Shown piece after piece: positions 39,167 through 48,478 of a stretch of 58,511 bases of DNA. Within the stretch, counting starts at the first letter, position 1; every line of letters starts with the position of its first letter. Origin of the DNA: Woeseiaceae bacterium (GTDB lineage Bacteria > Pseudomonadota > Gammaproteobacteria > Steroidobacterales > Woeseiaceae); assembly GCA_024640315.1 (NCBI GenBank), contig JAHEFF010000018.1, positions 1 through 58,511 on the forward strand. Direction: 5' to 3'. The position numbers and the translations under genes were made by a program. The notes below the pieces were generated by a model. That model ran no database searches and was not told the DNA's origin. It was given only the letters and a program-made list of their open reading frames with translations.

Positions 39167-40378
39167 ATGCCTGAGTTAACTGTTATTCATATCGGCCTGC
39201 TGGCTTTGATGCTGGTTGCAGGCGTCGTGATTGGCTGGATAGTCAGGGCGGACCGTTGCGCAAAGGAAAAGATGGCCGTCAGCGCCGGCTGGCAGGACCA
39301 GCTTGAGTCCCAGCAGTCGGAGCATGGCCGGCTGGCAGAGCAAAACAAAAGCCTGATGGAGCAGATCAGCCAGTATCAGGCGTCGCAGAAGGACTATGGC
39401 AATCGCGCAAAAGAGCTGTCCGACTCACTTAAAGAAGCGTTCGCCAGGCGCGATGCACTGCAGCGGCAACTGAAGGACGTTCGTGGCAATCTGGAAGTCG
39501 CCATCGCACAACGAGATCGCCTGAAAAGCAGCCTGGCGAACACCCCCAAGGAACAAACAGCGGCACTCAGGGAGAAAGACGACAAGATCTTCCACCTCAG
39601 TCGCGAGTTGACAAGCTGGCAAAGCCGCGTTCCACCGCTGGTCGAACGTTTCCAGGAAAGAGACAAACAAGCGCGGGAACTCGAAGCCGAGCTGGAGAGC
39701 GTGCGGCTGCGATTGCAGTCGCTGGATGAGCTGGTCAAATCCGATCAGACCCGAATTGAGCCAGTCGACGCAGGGTCCCTGCCGGACGGTGGCGACGCTT
39801 CGAACGAACCCAACGCAATGACGTCCGCTCATGACACCGCTGGCCTTCAGGACCAAATCGACGATCTGCCCGATGACGAGCCCGAAGATGCTGTCGTTTC
39901 CCCCGTTGACTTCGACGATCCGATGGAAGCCGAAATCAGCACCAACGAACTCGACGGCGACAAGGAATTTGACGCCGTATTCAGCGGAGAAGTCGACTCG
40001 ACTCGCGTCGATTTCAATGCTGTCGCTGAAATAGTGACCGACCATATCGACGAAGATGAAGAGCCGGATGCCAAAGTCGGCGACCCCGATGAAGAAGAGC
40101 TGGAAGTCGAGATAGGCGTCCTGAATGACGACTCAGACGACGCAGCCGGCGATAGCGGGAGAGATGATCTCAAAGCGATCAAAGGCATCGGTCCTTCGAT
40201 CGAAAAGACGCTTAATGATCTTGGCGTTTTTCGTTTTCACCAGATCGCGGAGATGAGCGAATACGATATTGATCGCGTTGCGCAGCAACTAAAAGGTTTC
40301 CGCAGCCGCATTTATCGCGAGGACTGGATCGGCCAGGCCCGCGATCTCCAATACCAGAAAAACAACAGCCGTTTCTGA
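39167..40378 (+). CDS. Membrane-anchored coiled-coil protein with acidic linker and C-terminal HhH domain
   Basis: A 403-residue protein in three parts. Residues 7-26 form one membrane span (HIGLLALMLVAGVVIGWIV). Residues about 45-190 are a long heptad-rich coiled coil (LKEAFARRDALQRQLKDVRG). Residues about 195-330 are an extremely acidic, Asp/Glu-rich linker. The C-terminal 65 residues hold a helix-hairpin-helix domain (DDLKAIKGIGPSIEKTLNDL, then GVFRFHQIAEMSEYDIDRVA). The HhH type resembles that attached to NuoE-like and DUF4332-like proteins. The orientation puts coil and HhH in the cytoplasm, where the domain could touch nucleic acid or protein. Function is unknown. Five bases before the OmpA-family gene, so the pair is co-transcribed. 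Confidence 0.85.
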   Translation: MPELTVIHIGLLALMLVAGVVIGWIVRADRCAKEKMAVSAGWQDQLESQQSEHGRLAEQNKSLMEQISQYQASQKDYGNRAKELSDSLKEAFARRDALQRQLKDVRGNLEVAIAQRDRLKSSLANTPKEQTAALREKDDKIFHLSRELTSWQSRVPPLVERFQERDKQARELEAELESVRLRLQSLDELVKSDQTRIEPVDAGSLPDGGDASNEPNAMTSAHDTAGLQDQIDDLPDDEPEDAVVSPVDFDDPMEAEISTNELDGDKEFDAVFSGEVDSTRVDFNAVAEIVTDHIDEDEEPDAKVGDPDEEELEVEIGVLNDDSDDAAGDSGRDDLKAIKGIGPSIEKTLNDLGVFRFHQIAEMSEYDIDRVAQQLKGFRSRIYREDWIGQARDLQYQKNNSRF

Positions 40379-40382
40379 CCGC

Positions 40383-41222
40383 ATGCGAGCCAGGCTCCTG
40401 CTTGTCGGCTTCCTGTGCGTGACGCTTGCGCTCGGCGCGACGCCTACGCAGGAAACAACCGCATTACCGCCCCCGCCCGCTCCGCAATTGTTAATCGACG
40501 TCGAGGCGTCAACGATAGAGTTGCACGGCGTTGTCAGTTCCGAGGCACACGAGTCGATACTTGACCGGATGGTGGCTGAATACTTCGACGGCAAGACGGC
40601 AGTACTCGATTTGAGTGTTCGGCCTGCATTGCCGCCCGGCTGGGCACTCATAACCGAGATGACCTTGCGCTCGCTGGTCAGCATGCGAACTGCAACCGCG
40701 GAAATAAGCGATACCAGGATAGTTGTAAATGGAATATCGGCGAGCGCCGAAGACTGGGACGAGTCTGCCGAGAGAATCGCTGACAGCCTGCTTCCCGGCA
40801 TGACCTTCAGTCACCAGGTAGTGGAAATTCGTTCGCCTGGATCGATGCACCGGCAGTGCATCGAGCTGTTCCGGACAGCCATGCGCGGTCGAAAGATTAA
40901 ATTCCCGCGGTCAAGCGCAGTCCTCAGTACCAGCGCTTCACCGCTTCTCGATGAGTTGATCCAGATCGCAACAGACTGCCCCGACACCACAGTCGAGATC
41001 ACCGGACACACGGACAGCACCGGCGATGAATTCGCTAACCAGGCACTCAGCCAGCAGCGTGCCGATGCCGTCGCCGCCTACATGATTGCAGGCGGAATCG
41101 CCGCAGAGAGAATTACTGCCATCGGAGCCGGATCTTCAACACCGGTGGTTGAGGAAACTTCTTCTCAGGCTCGCCAGCTAAACCGGCGAATCGATATCGA
41201 ATTAGGTTTTCCTGGCGGTTAG
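40383..41222 (+). CDS. OmpA-family peptidoglycan-associated protein with BON-like N-terminal repeats
   Basis: A 279-residue exported protein. Signal peptide residues 1-19 (LLLVGFLCVTLALGA) are followed by a Pro-rich stretch. About 120 residues then look like two BON-type modules (IELHGVVSSEAHESILDRM and ARIVVNGISASAEDWDES-type strands), as in mycobacterial ArfA. The C-terminal OmpA domain has VEITGHTDSTGDEFANQALS near 205-224, QQRADAVAAYMIAGGI, ITAIGAGSSTPV, and NRRIDIEL, with the Asp and Arg that hold diaminopimelate. It should tether the envelope to peptidoglycan. It follows the coiled-coil/HhH gene by five bases, suggesting an envelope-spanning pair. Confidence 0.88.
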   Translation: MRARLLLVGFLCVTLALGATPTQETTALPPPPAPQLLIDVEASTIELHGVVSSEAHESILDRMVAEYFDGKTAVLDLSVRPALPPGWALITEMTLRSLVSMRTATAEISDTRIVVNGISASAEDWDESAERIADSLLPGMTFSHQVVEIRSPGSMHRQCIELFRTAMRGRKIKFPRSSAVLSTSASPLLDELIQIATDCPDTTVEITGHTDSTGDEFANQALSQQRADAVAAYMIAGGIAAERITAIGAGSSTPVVEETSSQARQLNRRIDIELGFPGG

Positions 41223-41251
41223 CCCGACGGCGGCCGTTCCACGGCTGGCGT

Positions 41252-41743
41252 TTACTCCAGACCTGCGAGCTCGACAACGAATACCAGCGTAGCTCCCGGA
41301 GGAATAACGCCGCCCGCACCGCGGTCTCCGTAACCCATCTCCGGGGAAATAGTGAGTTCACGCACTTCGCCGATCTTCATACCGGCGACACCCTGATCCC
41401 AGCCTTTGATCACGCGTCCGGCTCCGATCGGGAAACGGAAGTGCGCACCGCGGTCGACAGAACTATCGAATTTTTGACCCCGGTAATCGGCGGCCTCCGG
41501 ATCGTAGAGCCAGCCCGTATAGTGCACGACTGCCGTTTGACCTACCTCGGCCACTGCGCCATCGCCCTGGAGAATGGTCTTGCTCGAAAGGCCTTCGGCT
41601 ATCTGAACTGACTCGACGGCGTCGACCTTCATGTCCGCGGGATTCTCAGGAATCGCCTGGATGGACTGCGGTTTTTCTGAACTGCCGCAGGCCGCGACAA
41701 TCAGAAATATGGACGCCAGCAAGGCCCGGTGAAATTTTCTCAT
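41252..41743 (-). CDS. FKBP-type peptidyl-prolyl isomerase lipoprotein
   Basis: A 163-residue protein with a lipoprotein signal ending in the lipobox LIVAAC near residue 20. One FKBP domain occupies the C-terminal 115 residues: [53 protein letters not shown], and [20 protein letters not shown]. These include the Tyr, Phe, Asp, Trp and Tyr positions of the FKBP active site. The role would be prolyl isomerisation and folding at the periplasmic face of the inner or outer membrane. It is 36 bases downstream of msrB, in the same direction. Confidence 0.92.
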   Translation of the reverse strand: MRKFHRALLASIFLIVAACGSSEKPQSIQAIPENPADMKVDAVESVQIAEGLSSKTILQGDGAVAEVGQTAVVHYTGWLYDPEAADYRGQKFDSSVDRGAHFRFPIGAGRVIKGWDQGVAGMKIGEVRELTISPEMGYGDRGAGGVIPPGATLVFVVELAGLE

Positions 41744-41779
41744 AACTTTTGCCTTTTTAGATTCAATCGAAATCTGGCA

Positions 41780-42175
41780 TCACTCGGACTGATCGAAACC
41801 GAGTGAGGCGGAATTGATGCAATAGCGCAGACCGGTCGGTTGCGGCCCGTCGTCAAATACGTGCCCAAGATGCGCTCCACATTGGTTGCACACCACCTCC
41901 GTACGGGTCATACCACTGCTCAGATCGCTGACCGTTCGGACATTGTCCGCCGCCAGTGGCAGCCAGAAACTCGGCCAACCCGATCCGGAATCGTACTTGT
42001 GCTCCGAGCTGAACAGGCCGGCGCCACAACAGACACAGGAGTACGTGCCATCCTCCTTGTGATCGACATAACGGCCCGTGAACGGTCGCTCGGTGCCTTT
42101 CTGCTGGGTCACCCGGAACTGCTCATCCGTCAGCCGGGTTTCCAGGTCATCGTTCCTGACATTTTTTTCAGTCAT
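41780..42175 (-). CDS. msrB: Peptide-methionine (R)-S-oxide reductase MsrB
   Basis: A 131-residue enzyme reducing R-methionine sulfoxide in proteins. The zinc sites are [20 protein letters not shown] (CxxC) and [20 protein letters not shown] (CxxC). The catalytic Cys is in [13 protein letters not shown] near the C-terminus. The resolving Cys used by some MsrBs appears absent, leaving Ser-rich positions. There is no signal peptide, so it is cytoplasmic. It is probably co-transcribed with the FKBP gene. Confidence 0.96.
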   Translation of the reverse strand: MTEKNVRNDDLETRLTDEQFRVTQQKGTERPFTGRYVDHKEDGTYSCVCCGAGLFSSEHKYDSGSGWPSFWLPLAADNVRTVSDLSSGMTRTEVVCNQCGAHLGHVFDDGPQPTGLRYCINSASLGFDQSE

Positions 42176-42302
42176 AGGTCATTACTCCATCGGTGACGGA
42201 TTTTAGCCCGATTCACATCGTCAACGCAGCGCTCAATTTTACTAATTATTTCCGGCCCCGTATGGTTACACTGATCGCGGCAGAACAAGAAAAAACCATT
42301 TC

Positions 42303-43046
42303 ATGGCGGAATTCGCAGCAGAACTAAGCAATGTTCGTCTGCAACGCGGTGACGTCGTTGCGCTGGACGGCGTCTCACTGGCGTTGCCCTCCGGACGAAC
42401 GACCGCCATTCTGGGCGCCAGTGGCAGCGGCAAGTCAACCTTAGTTCAACTGATCATCGGCCTGTTATCCCCGGACCAGGGTACGGTCGCAACGCTTGGC
42501 AACCCGTTACCCGCCGAAAACCTGGCCGAAATCCGCAAACGTATCGGCTATGCAATCCAGGAAGTTGCCTTGCTGCCGCATATGAATATTCGCGAAAACA
42601 TCCTGTTGCCGGCCAGGCTGAGCGGCTGGTCCGACAAGGATAAGGAAGTGCGACTCAAGGAGTTGCTGCAGCTCATGCAACTCCCCGGGTCTGTGCTGGA
42701 CCGTTATCCGCATGAACTTTCCGGAGGGCAGCAGCAACGGGCCGGATTGTGCCGGGCCCTTGTCCTGCGACCGGAGTTGTTATTGCTTGACGAGCCTTTT
42801 TCGGGGCTCGATACGATGACACGCCGAAGCATCCATGCCCAGTTCCTCGAGATGCGCGAAAAAATACCGATTTCGATAGTGCTGGTTACGCACGATCCGG
42901 AGGAGGCGTCACGACTTGCCGATTTCATGGTGGTCATGAGGGGGGGGCAACTTCAGCAGTTCGGAACGGTTCAGGCCGTTCTCGATCAACCTGCAAACGA
43001 CTACGTCCGGGATCTTTGCACAGGGCTTGCAGAGGACCTGGAATGA
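42303..43046 (+). CDS. ABC importer ATPase, osmoprotectant/choline (OpuC/YehX) type
   Basis: A 247-residue ATPase. Walker A is LGASGSGKSTLVQLI near residues 36-50, Q-loop IGYAIQEVALLPHMNIREN near 80-98, signature ELSGGQQQRAGLCRAL near 138-153, Walker B ELLLLDEPFSGLD near 157-169, and the switch His VLVTHDPEEA near 197-206. No CBS domains are present, unlike many OpuA/OpuC ATPases. The stop codon overlaps the start of the fused SBP-permease gene by four bases. The transporter family is that of glycine betaine, choline, carnitine or ergothioneine importers. Confidence 0.9.
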   Translation: MAEFAAELSNVRLQRGDVVALDGVSLALPSGRTTAILGASGSGKSTLVQLIIGLLSPDQGTVATLGNPLPAENLAEIRKRIGYAIQEVALLPHMNIRENILLPARLSGWSDKDKEVRLKELLQLMQLPGSVLDRYPHELSGGQQQRAGLCRALVLRPELLLLDEPFSGLDTMTRRSIHAQFLEMREKIPISIVLVTHDPEEASRLADFMVVMRGGQLQQFGTVQAVLDQPANDYVRDLCTGLAEDLE

Positions 43047-44518
43047 GCGCCCGGGCGCTTCTGCTGTACCTCGCTTCGATGAGCGTCGCTTTCGCCGAGC
43101 CCATCGTGATTGGCAGCAAGGCATTTGCGGAAAGTTACATCCTTGCGGAGGCCGGCGCGCAGCTGCTCGAAAGCAAGGGCTATGAGGTCGACCGCCGCTT
43201 CGGCCTGAACGGTACTCAGATCGCTTTTGGCGGGCTGGAGAATGGCAGGATCGACGTCTACCCGGAGTACACGGGAACGATCACAGAGGTCATCCTTACG
43301 CGACCTGAATTGACTGAGCTGGAAGAAATCAGGGCGGCACTTGATGCAAGGGGGCTCCTGTTGCTGGATCCGCTCGGATTCAACAATGCGTACGCCATTG
43401 CCGCATCGGTCGTTTCGTCCGAGAGACTATCGCTGCAGAAGATTTCAGATCTTGTCGATGCCCCGCCCTTGAGGATCGCGCTGCCACATGAATTCATGAA
43501 TCGGCGAGACGGCTGGCCGGGATTGCAGGCGCATTATGGCTTCGAGCGGGACGCTGACGGCATCGACCACAGCCTGGCCTACGAGGCCATCAACACGGAT
43601 ATGGTCGACATTATTGCCGTGTATACCTCCGACGGGCAGATTGTGCAGTCAGATCTGGTCATTCTCGACGATGACCTTGAGTTTTTCCCCAGGTACCTCG
43701 GCGCATTCCTGGCAAGGCAGGAAATCGATCCGGGCGTCCTGCAGATTCTCGAAACGCTGAGCGGCCGAATTGATGACCAGAGGATGCGGGAACTGAATTT
43801 CGAAGTCCTGAACCCGGAAGTCAGCTACGCACAAATCGCCACCACCTTTCTTCGCGATGAAGGGCTGATTGCGGAGAGTGACGAGGGCCCAACGGCGCTC
43901 AGCAACCTCGTCAAAAATACGCAGCGACACCTGAAACTGACGGCAATAGCCCTGATTCTGGCCATCATAGCCGGCGTAGGCATCGCGTCGTTCGTTTACC
44001 CCCACAGACGACTCGCCGATGTGTTCCTTTATTTCACGGGTTTGTTGCAGACAGTGCCGTCGATCGCACTTTTGGCGTTGCTGATTCCGTTCGTTGGGGT
44101 TGGCCAGACACCCGCCATCATCGCACTGTTTCTCTATTCTCTTTTACCAATCGCACGCAGCACCATTACGGCAATGCTTGCGATTCCCCCGGGCTATCGC
44201 CAGGTTGCTGCGGCCATGGCGATGACCCGCGCCCAGGAGATGAAGTACGTCCTCATGCCGCTCGCGCTGCCACATGTCATCGCTGGCATCAGGACGGCAG
44301 CCGTTATAAGCATTGGCACGGCTACCCTCGCCGCCTTTATCGGTGCCGGGGGGCTGGGCGACCCGATCGTTACAGGCCTGGCCCTGAATGATTCGAACCT
44401 GATTTTGCAGGGAGCCATCCCGGCTGCCGTTCTCGCGATTCTGACGGAACTGATGTTTGGCGCTATCGAGCGGAGCCTTGTTGTTCCGCACATGCGCGGC
44501 AGCGCTCGCGCAACCTGA
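43043..44518 (+). CDS. Fused substrate-binding protein and permease of an OpuC/EgtU-type ABC importer
   Basis: A 491-residue protein combining two subunits. Residues 1-18 are a signal peptide (LLLYLASMSVAFA). Residues about 19-275 are an OpuAC-type binding domain (IVIGSKAFAESYILAEAGAQ, GRIDVYPEYTGTITEVIL, RYLGAFLARQEIDPGVLQ). Residues about 290-480 are the permease, with five or so spans and the EAA-loop region MAMTRAQEMKYVLMPLALPH near 393-412. In OpuA and EgtU fusions the permease usually comes first; here the binding domain is N-terminal. The ATG at 43043 overlaps the ATPase stop and is preferred to an upstream frame start at 43016. Ligand unknown. Confidence 0.9.
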   Translation: MSARALLLYLASMSVAFAEPIVIGSKAFAESYILAEAGAQLLESKGYEVDRRFGLNGTQIAFGGLENGRIDVYPEYTGTITEVILTRPELTELEEIRAALDARGLLLLDPLGFNNAYAIAASVVSSERLSLQKISDLVDAPPLRIALPHEFMNRRDGWPGLQAHYGFERDADGIDHSLAYEAINTDMVDIIAVYTSDGQIVQSDLVILDDDLEFFPRYLGAFLARQEIDPGVLQILETLSGRIDDQRMRELNFEVLNPEVSYAQIATTFLRDEGLIAESDEGPTALSNLVKNTQRHLKLTAIALILAIIAGVGIASFVYPHRRLADVFLYFTGLLQTVPSIALLALLIPFVGVGQTPAIIALFLYSLLPIARSTITAMLAIPPGYRQVAAAMAMTRAQEMKYVLMPLALPHVIAGIRTAAVISIGTATLAAFIGAGGLGDPIVTGLALNDSNLILQGAIPAAVLAILTELMFGAIERSLVVPHMRGSARAT

Positions 44519-44689
44519 ATCCAGCGGCATGATTACCCGAAGAAGATCGCCCGACCATAAAGTGATGGCCTTGAAAGTCACGAAGTATATGGCCGCTGCT
44601 CGCACCCCACGGTCGGTATACTGGCCGGATAAGAAACTACTCGTTAGCCAACCAGGCCGGGGGAGAACGTATTGGATCGGAGAGTAACA

Positions 44690-45928
44690 ATGTCGAGGAA
44701 ACTTGCACTCTTACCGGGTCTCGCGATCAGTGTTTTTTGCAGCGCAATAATGAGCGCTGAGCCGAATGCCAGACCAGATGATTTGAGGCTGGCAAACTTT
44801 CAGTTCGGCCCAAACAACCGCTGGGCTTTCAGCCATATCCGCGAAGTGATCCCAACGGCAAATATTCCACATGACAACCGGCAAATTCTTCCATTGCGAA
44901 GCAGTTCGACTGCAGCCGACGATTTCTCGGTCGTCTTTCAGGGCAAGAACCAGGAACTGGGCGACATCGCAGAGCACCAATTCCTGGATGGTCTTTTGAT
45001 TCTCAGAAATGACCAAATTGTCGTCGAAAGGTACTTTGGCGCGCTGACGCCCGAGCAGCCTCACCTGATGATGTCCGTGACAAAATCCGTCGTGGGTCTC
45101 TTGGCCGGCAAGCTTGCAGAGCAGGGAGTCATCGACCTGTCGAAGACGGTCTCGGACTATATTCCGGCGCTGGCCTCCAGTGGCTGGGGCCCCGATTCGC
45201 TGCGCACGCTGCTCGATATGCGCGACGGCGCCGACTACACAGAAGATTACGAGGACATGAGCAGCACCGTGCGCCTGCAGGATTGCGCGGTCGGCTGGAC
45301 CGACGCCGACTACTGCCCGGCTGACGGGCCGCGCGGTGGCTACGAATTCTTTCCGACCGTTGGACGCAACGAAGATAACCTTGGCAAATTCATCTATAAG
45401 TCCGGCTCGACTGACGTAGTCGGCTGGGTTCTCGAGGCAGCGACCGGCGAACGGCTTGCACGTTTAATCTCAGCACATATCTGGCAACCGATGGGGGCTG
45501 AGTTCGACGCCAACATCACTGTCGATGTGAGCGGTTTCGCGCTCGGCGACGGGGGTATGAATGCGACGCTAAGGGACCTGGGGCGGTTTGGCTTGCTGGT
45601 ACTCAATGATGGCAAGGCGCTCGGTCAGCAAGTCGTGCCACAGCCCTTCATTGACGACATAAAGAATCATCAAGGTGATCCCGAATGGCCATACGGCGCA
45701 CAGCAAGGCCAGGCGCCATACTACCGTTCGTTTTGGTGGGGACGCGGCAATGGCGAGGGGGACATCCGGGGACTCGGTGTACACGGACAATATCTGCATG
45801 TAGCACCGGAAGCAGGATTAGTAGTCGCCTTCTTTTCAAGCTGGCCACGTGCCGACGGTGATGGCAAAACCCACGGCTGGAACGCATCGTACGAATTCGC
45901 AGCCGCCCTGATCGAAAAATTTCGCTAG
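44690..45928 (+). CDS. Exported serine hydrolase, class C beta-lactamase family
   Basis: A 412-residue protein with a signal peptide (LALLPGLAISVFCSAIMS). The SxxK nucleophile motif is MSVTKSVVGLLAGKLAEQG near residues 127-145. Family segments GWGPDSLRTLLDMRDGADYT and YKSGSTDVVGWVLEAATGER follow, and WWGRGNGEGDIRGLGVHGQY lies where the third motif is expected. Such proteins include esterases, 6-aminohexanoate-dimer hydrolases and penicillin-binding-like enzymes; true beta-lactamase activity is unlikely. The ATG follows GGAGAGTAACA. The 171-base spacer before it shows nothing. Confidence 0.88.
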   Translation: MSRKLALLPGLAISVFCSAIMSAEPNARPDDLRLANFQFGPNNRWAFSHIREVIPTANIPHDNRQILPLRSSSTAADDFSVVFQGKNQELGDIAEHQFLDGLLILRNDQIVVERYFGALTPEQPHLMMSVTKSVVGLLAGKLAEQGVIDLSKTVSDYIPALASSGWGPDSLRTLLDMRDGADYTEDYEDMSSTVRLQDCAVGWTDADYCPADGPRGGYEFFPTVGRNEDNLGKFIYKSGSTDVVGWVLEAATGERLARLISAHIWQPMGAEFDANITVDVSGFALGDGGMNATLRDLGRFGLLVLNDGKALGQQVVPQPFIDDIKNHQGDPEWPYGAQQGQAPYYRSFWWGRGNGEGDIRGLGVHGQYLHVAPEAGLVVAFFSSWPRADGDGKTHGWNASYEFAAALIEKFR

Positions 45929-46027
45929 AATCCGGTTACGTGGACGCCAGCCGACACTTCCGGCTGGTCCAAAGGAAAACCTTCCGCGTTATCTCCTGAA
46001 CCGAGCCCGGGCTATCTGGACAGGCCC

Positions 46028-47902
46028 CTACGAACGCTCGAGATCCAACAGAAACTTGTTCATCCGGCGTACATAATCTGCCGGGTTGTCGAGCTGCGCG
46101 CCTTCTGCCAGCAGCGCATGGTCCAGAACAATGTTTGAAAGCTCTGTGAATTTCGTGTCATCCCCTTCACCGGACAATCTCGACACCAGTGGATGTTTTA
46201 CGTTGATCTCAAGGATCGGTTTCGATTCCGGCAACTCCTGCCCCGACGCTTCGAGCATTCGTCGCAGCTGCGGCGTGAGATCCTGGTCATTGACAACAAC
46301 ACATGCGGGCGAATCGACCAGTCGCTGACTTACATTGACCGTTTCAACCCTGTCTTTAAGCGATTCGCGAATCTTCTCAAGAAACGCCTTGTGTTCATCA
46401 TTTTCGCCGGCCTGCGAAGATTCATCGTCGCTATCAGGCAGCGTAAACTGACCGCGCCCGATGTCCTGGAATGACTTACCTTCGTATTCATTCAGGTGTT
46501 CGACAACCCACGGGTCAATCCGATCTGATAACAGCAAGACCTCAAACCCTTTTTCACGCAATTGTTCAAGGTGCGGGCTGGACCTGACCGTCTCGTGACT
46601 TTCGCCGAGCAGGTAATAGATTTTGTCCTGCCCCTCCACCATGCGCGACAGGTAGTCATCCAGCGACTGGTCCTGTGCAGCCGACTCCGACTTCGTAGTA
46701 GCAAATCGCAGCAGCTTTAATAGCTTATCCCTGTTTTGCTGATCTTCGATCAGACCTTCCTTCATGGTCTGGCCGAACTCCGTCCAAAACGAAGCATATT
46801 TTTCTGCATCACCAGCCAGCTTGCCGATCATATCCAGGGCCCTTCGAGTCAGGGCGCCTCGCATGGCGTCGAGCTCGGGATTCCGTTGCAGCAACTCCCG
46901 CGAGACATTCAGGGGTAGATCAGCGGAATCCACGACACCTTTGACAAAGCGCAGATACAACGGCAGAAACTGCTCCGCATCATCCATAATAAAGACACGC
47001 TGCACATAGAGCTTCAGTCCCTTTGGCGCTTCACGATTCCAGAGATCGAAAGGGGCGTTTGACGGAATGAAGAGCAGGCTCGTGTATTCACGTTTCCCCT
47101 CGACCCGGTTGTGACTCCAGATCAACGGGTCTGCGAAGTCGTGAGAGAGATGCTTGTAGAACTCCTTGTACTCGTCATCGTCGATGTCCGTACGTGGACG
47201 AGTCCACAAAGCAGTCGCTGAGTTGACCGCTTTGGCCTCGTCCGCGTCAGCAGACGGATTTTCGAGCAGAACGGGAAAGGCAATATGGTCGGAGTATCTA
47301 CGAATCAGGGACTCAAGCCGGAACGCGTCGAGAAACTCCTTCTCGGCGTCCTTAAGATGCAGGGTTACCGTTGTGCCCCGTGCGGCGCTGTCGGCGGCTT
47401 CGATCGTGAATTCGCCCTGCCCGTCCGACTCCCAGCGGACGGCGTCGCTGGAATCGAGTCCGGCTTTTCGAGTCAGCACTTCGACGCGATCGGCGACGAT
47501 AAACGCAGAGTAAAAGCCCACGCCAAACTGCCCGATCAGCCTGGCATCCTTTTTTTCATCGCCGGTCATCTGCTGGAGAAATTCAGCGGTTCCCGAGCGC
47601 GCGATAGTGCCGAGGTTCTGAATCAACTCGTCCCGGGACATGCCAATACCGTTGTCGGCCACAGTAATGGTGCCTGCAACGTCGTCAAAGCCGATTCTGA
47701 TTTTTAGGTCCGTGTCATCTTTCAGCAGGTCTGGCGATGCCAGCGACTCGAAGCGCAACTTGTCGGCTGCGTCGGAAGCATTCGAGATCAACTCCCGAAG
47801 AAATATTTCTTTGTTGCTGTATAGCGAATGAATCATCAGCTGCAGCAACTGACGTACTTCTGTCTGGAAACCCAGCGTTTCCCGCCCCGCGGTATCGGTC
47901 AC
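46028..47902 (-). CDS. htpG: Chaperone HtpG (Hsp90)
   Basis: Bacterial Hsp90 of 624 residues, the same length as E. coli HtpG when the GTG at 47902 is used; it follows AGGGAGAGTCAAGA. A longer ATG-initiated frame from 47962 is rejected. The GHKL ATPase motifs are FLRELISNASDAADKLRF near 29-46, DNGIGMSRDELIQNLGTIAR near 83-102, and LIGQFGVGFYSAFIVADRVE near 117-136. The middle domain begins with DPLIWSHNRVEGKREYTSLL, and LPLNVSRELLQRNPEL is typical. ATP-dependent folding of client proteins in the cytoplasm. Confidence 0.97.
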   Translation of the reverse strand: MTDTAGRETLGFQTEVRQLLQLMIHSLYSNKEIFLRELISNASDAADKLRFESLASPDLLKDDTDLKIRIGFDDVAGTITVADNGIGMSRDELIQNLGTIARSGTAEFLQQMTGDEKKDARLIGQFGVGFYSAFIVADRVEVLTRKAGLDSSDAVRWESDGQGEFTIEAADSAARGTTVTLHLKDAEKEFLDAFRLESLIRRYSDHIAFPVLLENPSADADEAKAVNSATALWTRPRTDIDDDEYKEFYKHLSHDFADPLIWSHNRVEGKREYTSLLFIPSNAPFDLWNREAPKGLKLYVQRVFIMDDAEQFLPLYLRFVKGVVDSADLPLNVSRELLQRNPELDAMRGALTRRALDMIGKLAGDAEKYASFWTEFGQTMKEGLIEDQQNRDKLLKLLRFATTKSESAAQDQSLDDYLSRMVEGQDKIYYLLGESHETVRSSPHLEQLREKGFEVLLLSDRIDPWVVEHLNEYEGKSFQDIGRGQFTLPDSDDESSQAGENDEHKAFLEKIRESLKDRVETVNVSQRLVDSPACVVVNDQDLTPQLRRMLEASGQELPESKPILEINVKHPLVSRLSGEGDDTKFTELSNIVLDHALLAEGAQLDNPADYVRRMNKFLLDLERS

Positions 47903-47996
47903 TCTTGACTCTCCCTGTTTTCTGATCATCACCCACGGCAGAAAGACCTGCCGTGCGGTCACACACCATAGGGATTAACCCGGGATTTTCAAGGGC

Positions 47997-48248
47997 TCAG
48001 CTGCGGATCGTGGTTTGCGATCCGTGGCAAACGACCGCTCGATAGAGCAGCGTGACCATCAACAATGAAGCCGTCGCGACAGCGAGTGGTGGAGCGACCA
48101 GGGCCAGTAGGATGCCAAGCGCCTGGAATGCCACGGATGTGACAACAAAAACAGCGAAACGAACGGCAGTGCGAATTCTTTCCCAGATCAGGGCAACCGC
48201 ATAAAAAAGGTCTTCGAGATCATCCAGGTATTGAATTAGACACTCCAT
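47997..48248 (-). CDS. Small membrane protein of unknown function
   Basis: An 83-residue protein with an N-terminal acidic amphipathic stretch (YLDDLEDLFYAVALIWERIR) and two adjoining hydrophobic spans at about 29-50 (AVRFAVFVVTSVAFQALGIL) and 53-72 (VAPPLAVATASLLMVTLLY). No family is recognised. It lies between htpG and another small gene, all on the minus strand. Its coding status rests on composition and membrane pattern alone. Confidence 0.55.
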   Translation of the reverse strand: MECLIQYLDDLEDLFYAVALIWERIRTAVRFAVFVVTSVAFQALGILLALVAPPLAVATASLLMVTLLYRAVVCHGSQTTIRS

Positions 48249-48268
48249 CGCTTTAGCTCGAATCCTTT

Positions 48269-48478
48269 CTATCGGGCGATCGTCAGCAGCGGGCCACTTC
48301 GCTTCGGCTTGTTTGCCGGCGATTCAGCTTCCTGCAGGGCCGCATTATTGGACTGTTTCGCGTGTGCGATTGCCCGGTGAAACATATCCCACCGCTGGCG
48401 GGCTGATTCACTCTTAAGCGCCGACAAGTGCGATTCATTTTCTGAACAGTTGTTAGCCATACTTCCGTGTGCGTTCAT
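48269..48478 (-). CDS. Small soluble protein of unknown function
   Basis: A 69-residue hydrophilic protein. The ATG at 48478 follows CAAGGATCAG, a good ribosome binding site, so an ATG at 48517 is rejected. A short helical part (SARQRWDMFHRAIAHAKQSN) sits between polar ends, and the C-terminus is Lys/Pro-rich (ANKPKRSGPLLTIAR). No motif is recognised. It precedes the small membrane protein by 20 bases and may be co-transcribed with it. Confidence 0.5.
   Translation of the reverse strand: MNAHGSMANNCSENESHLSALKSESARQRWDMFHRAIAHAKQSNNAALQEAESPANKPKRSGPLLTIAR

Noticed and set aside
44690..45928. Serine hydrolase as an AmpC beta-lactamase controlled by AmpD/AmpE
   Set aside because: It has the SxxK motif, but the spacing and sequence fit the broader esterase-like family, and no ampR gene is next to it.
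46028..47962. HtpG start at the ATG at 47962
   Set aside because: Adds 20 residues without similarity; the GTG at 47902 has a good ribosome binding site and gives exactly the E. coli length.
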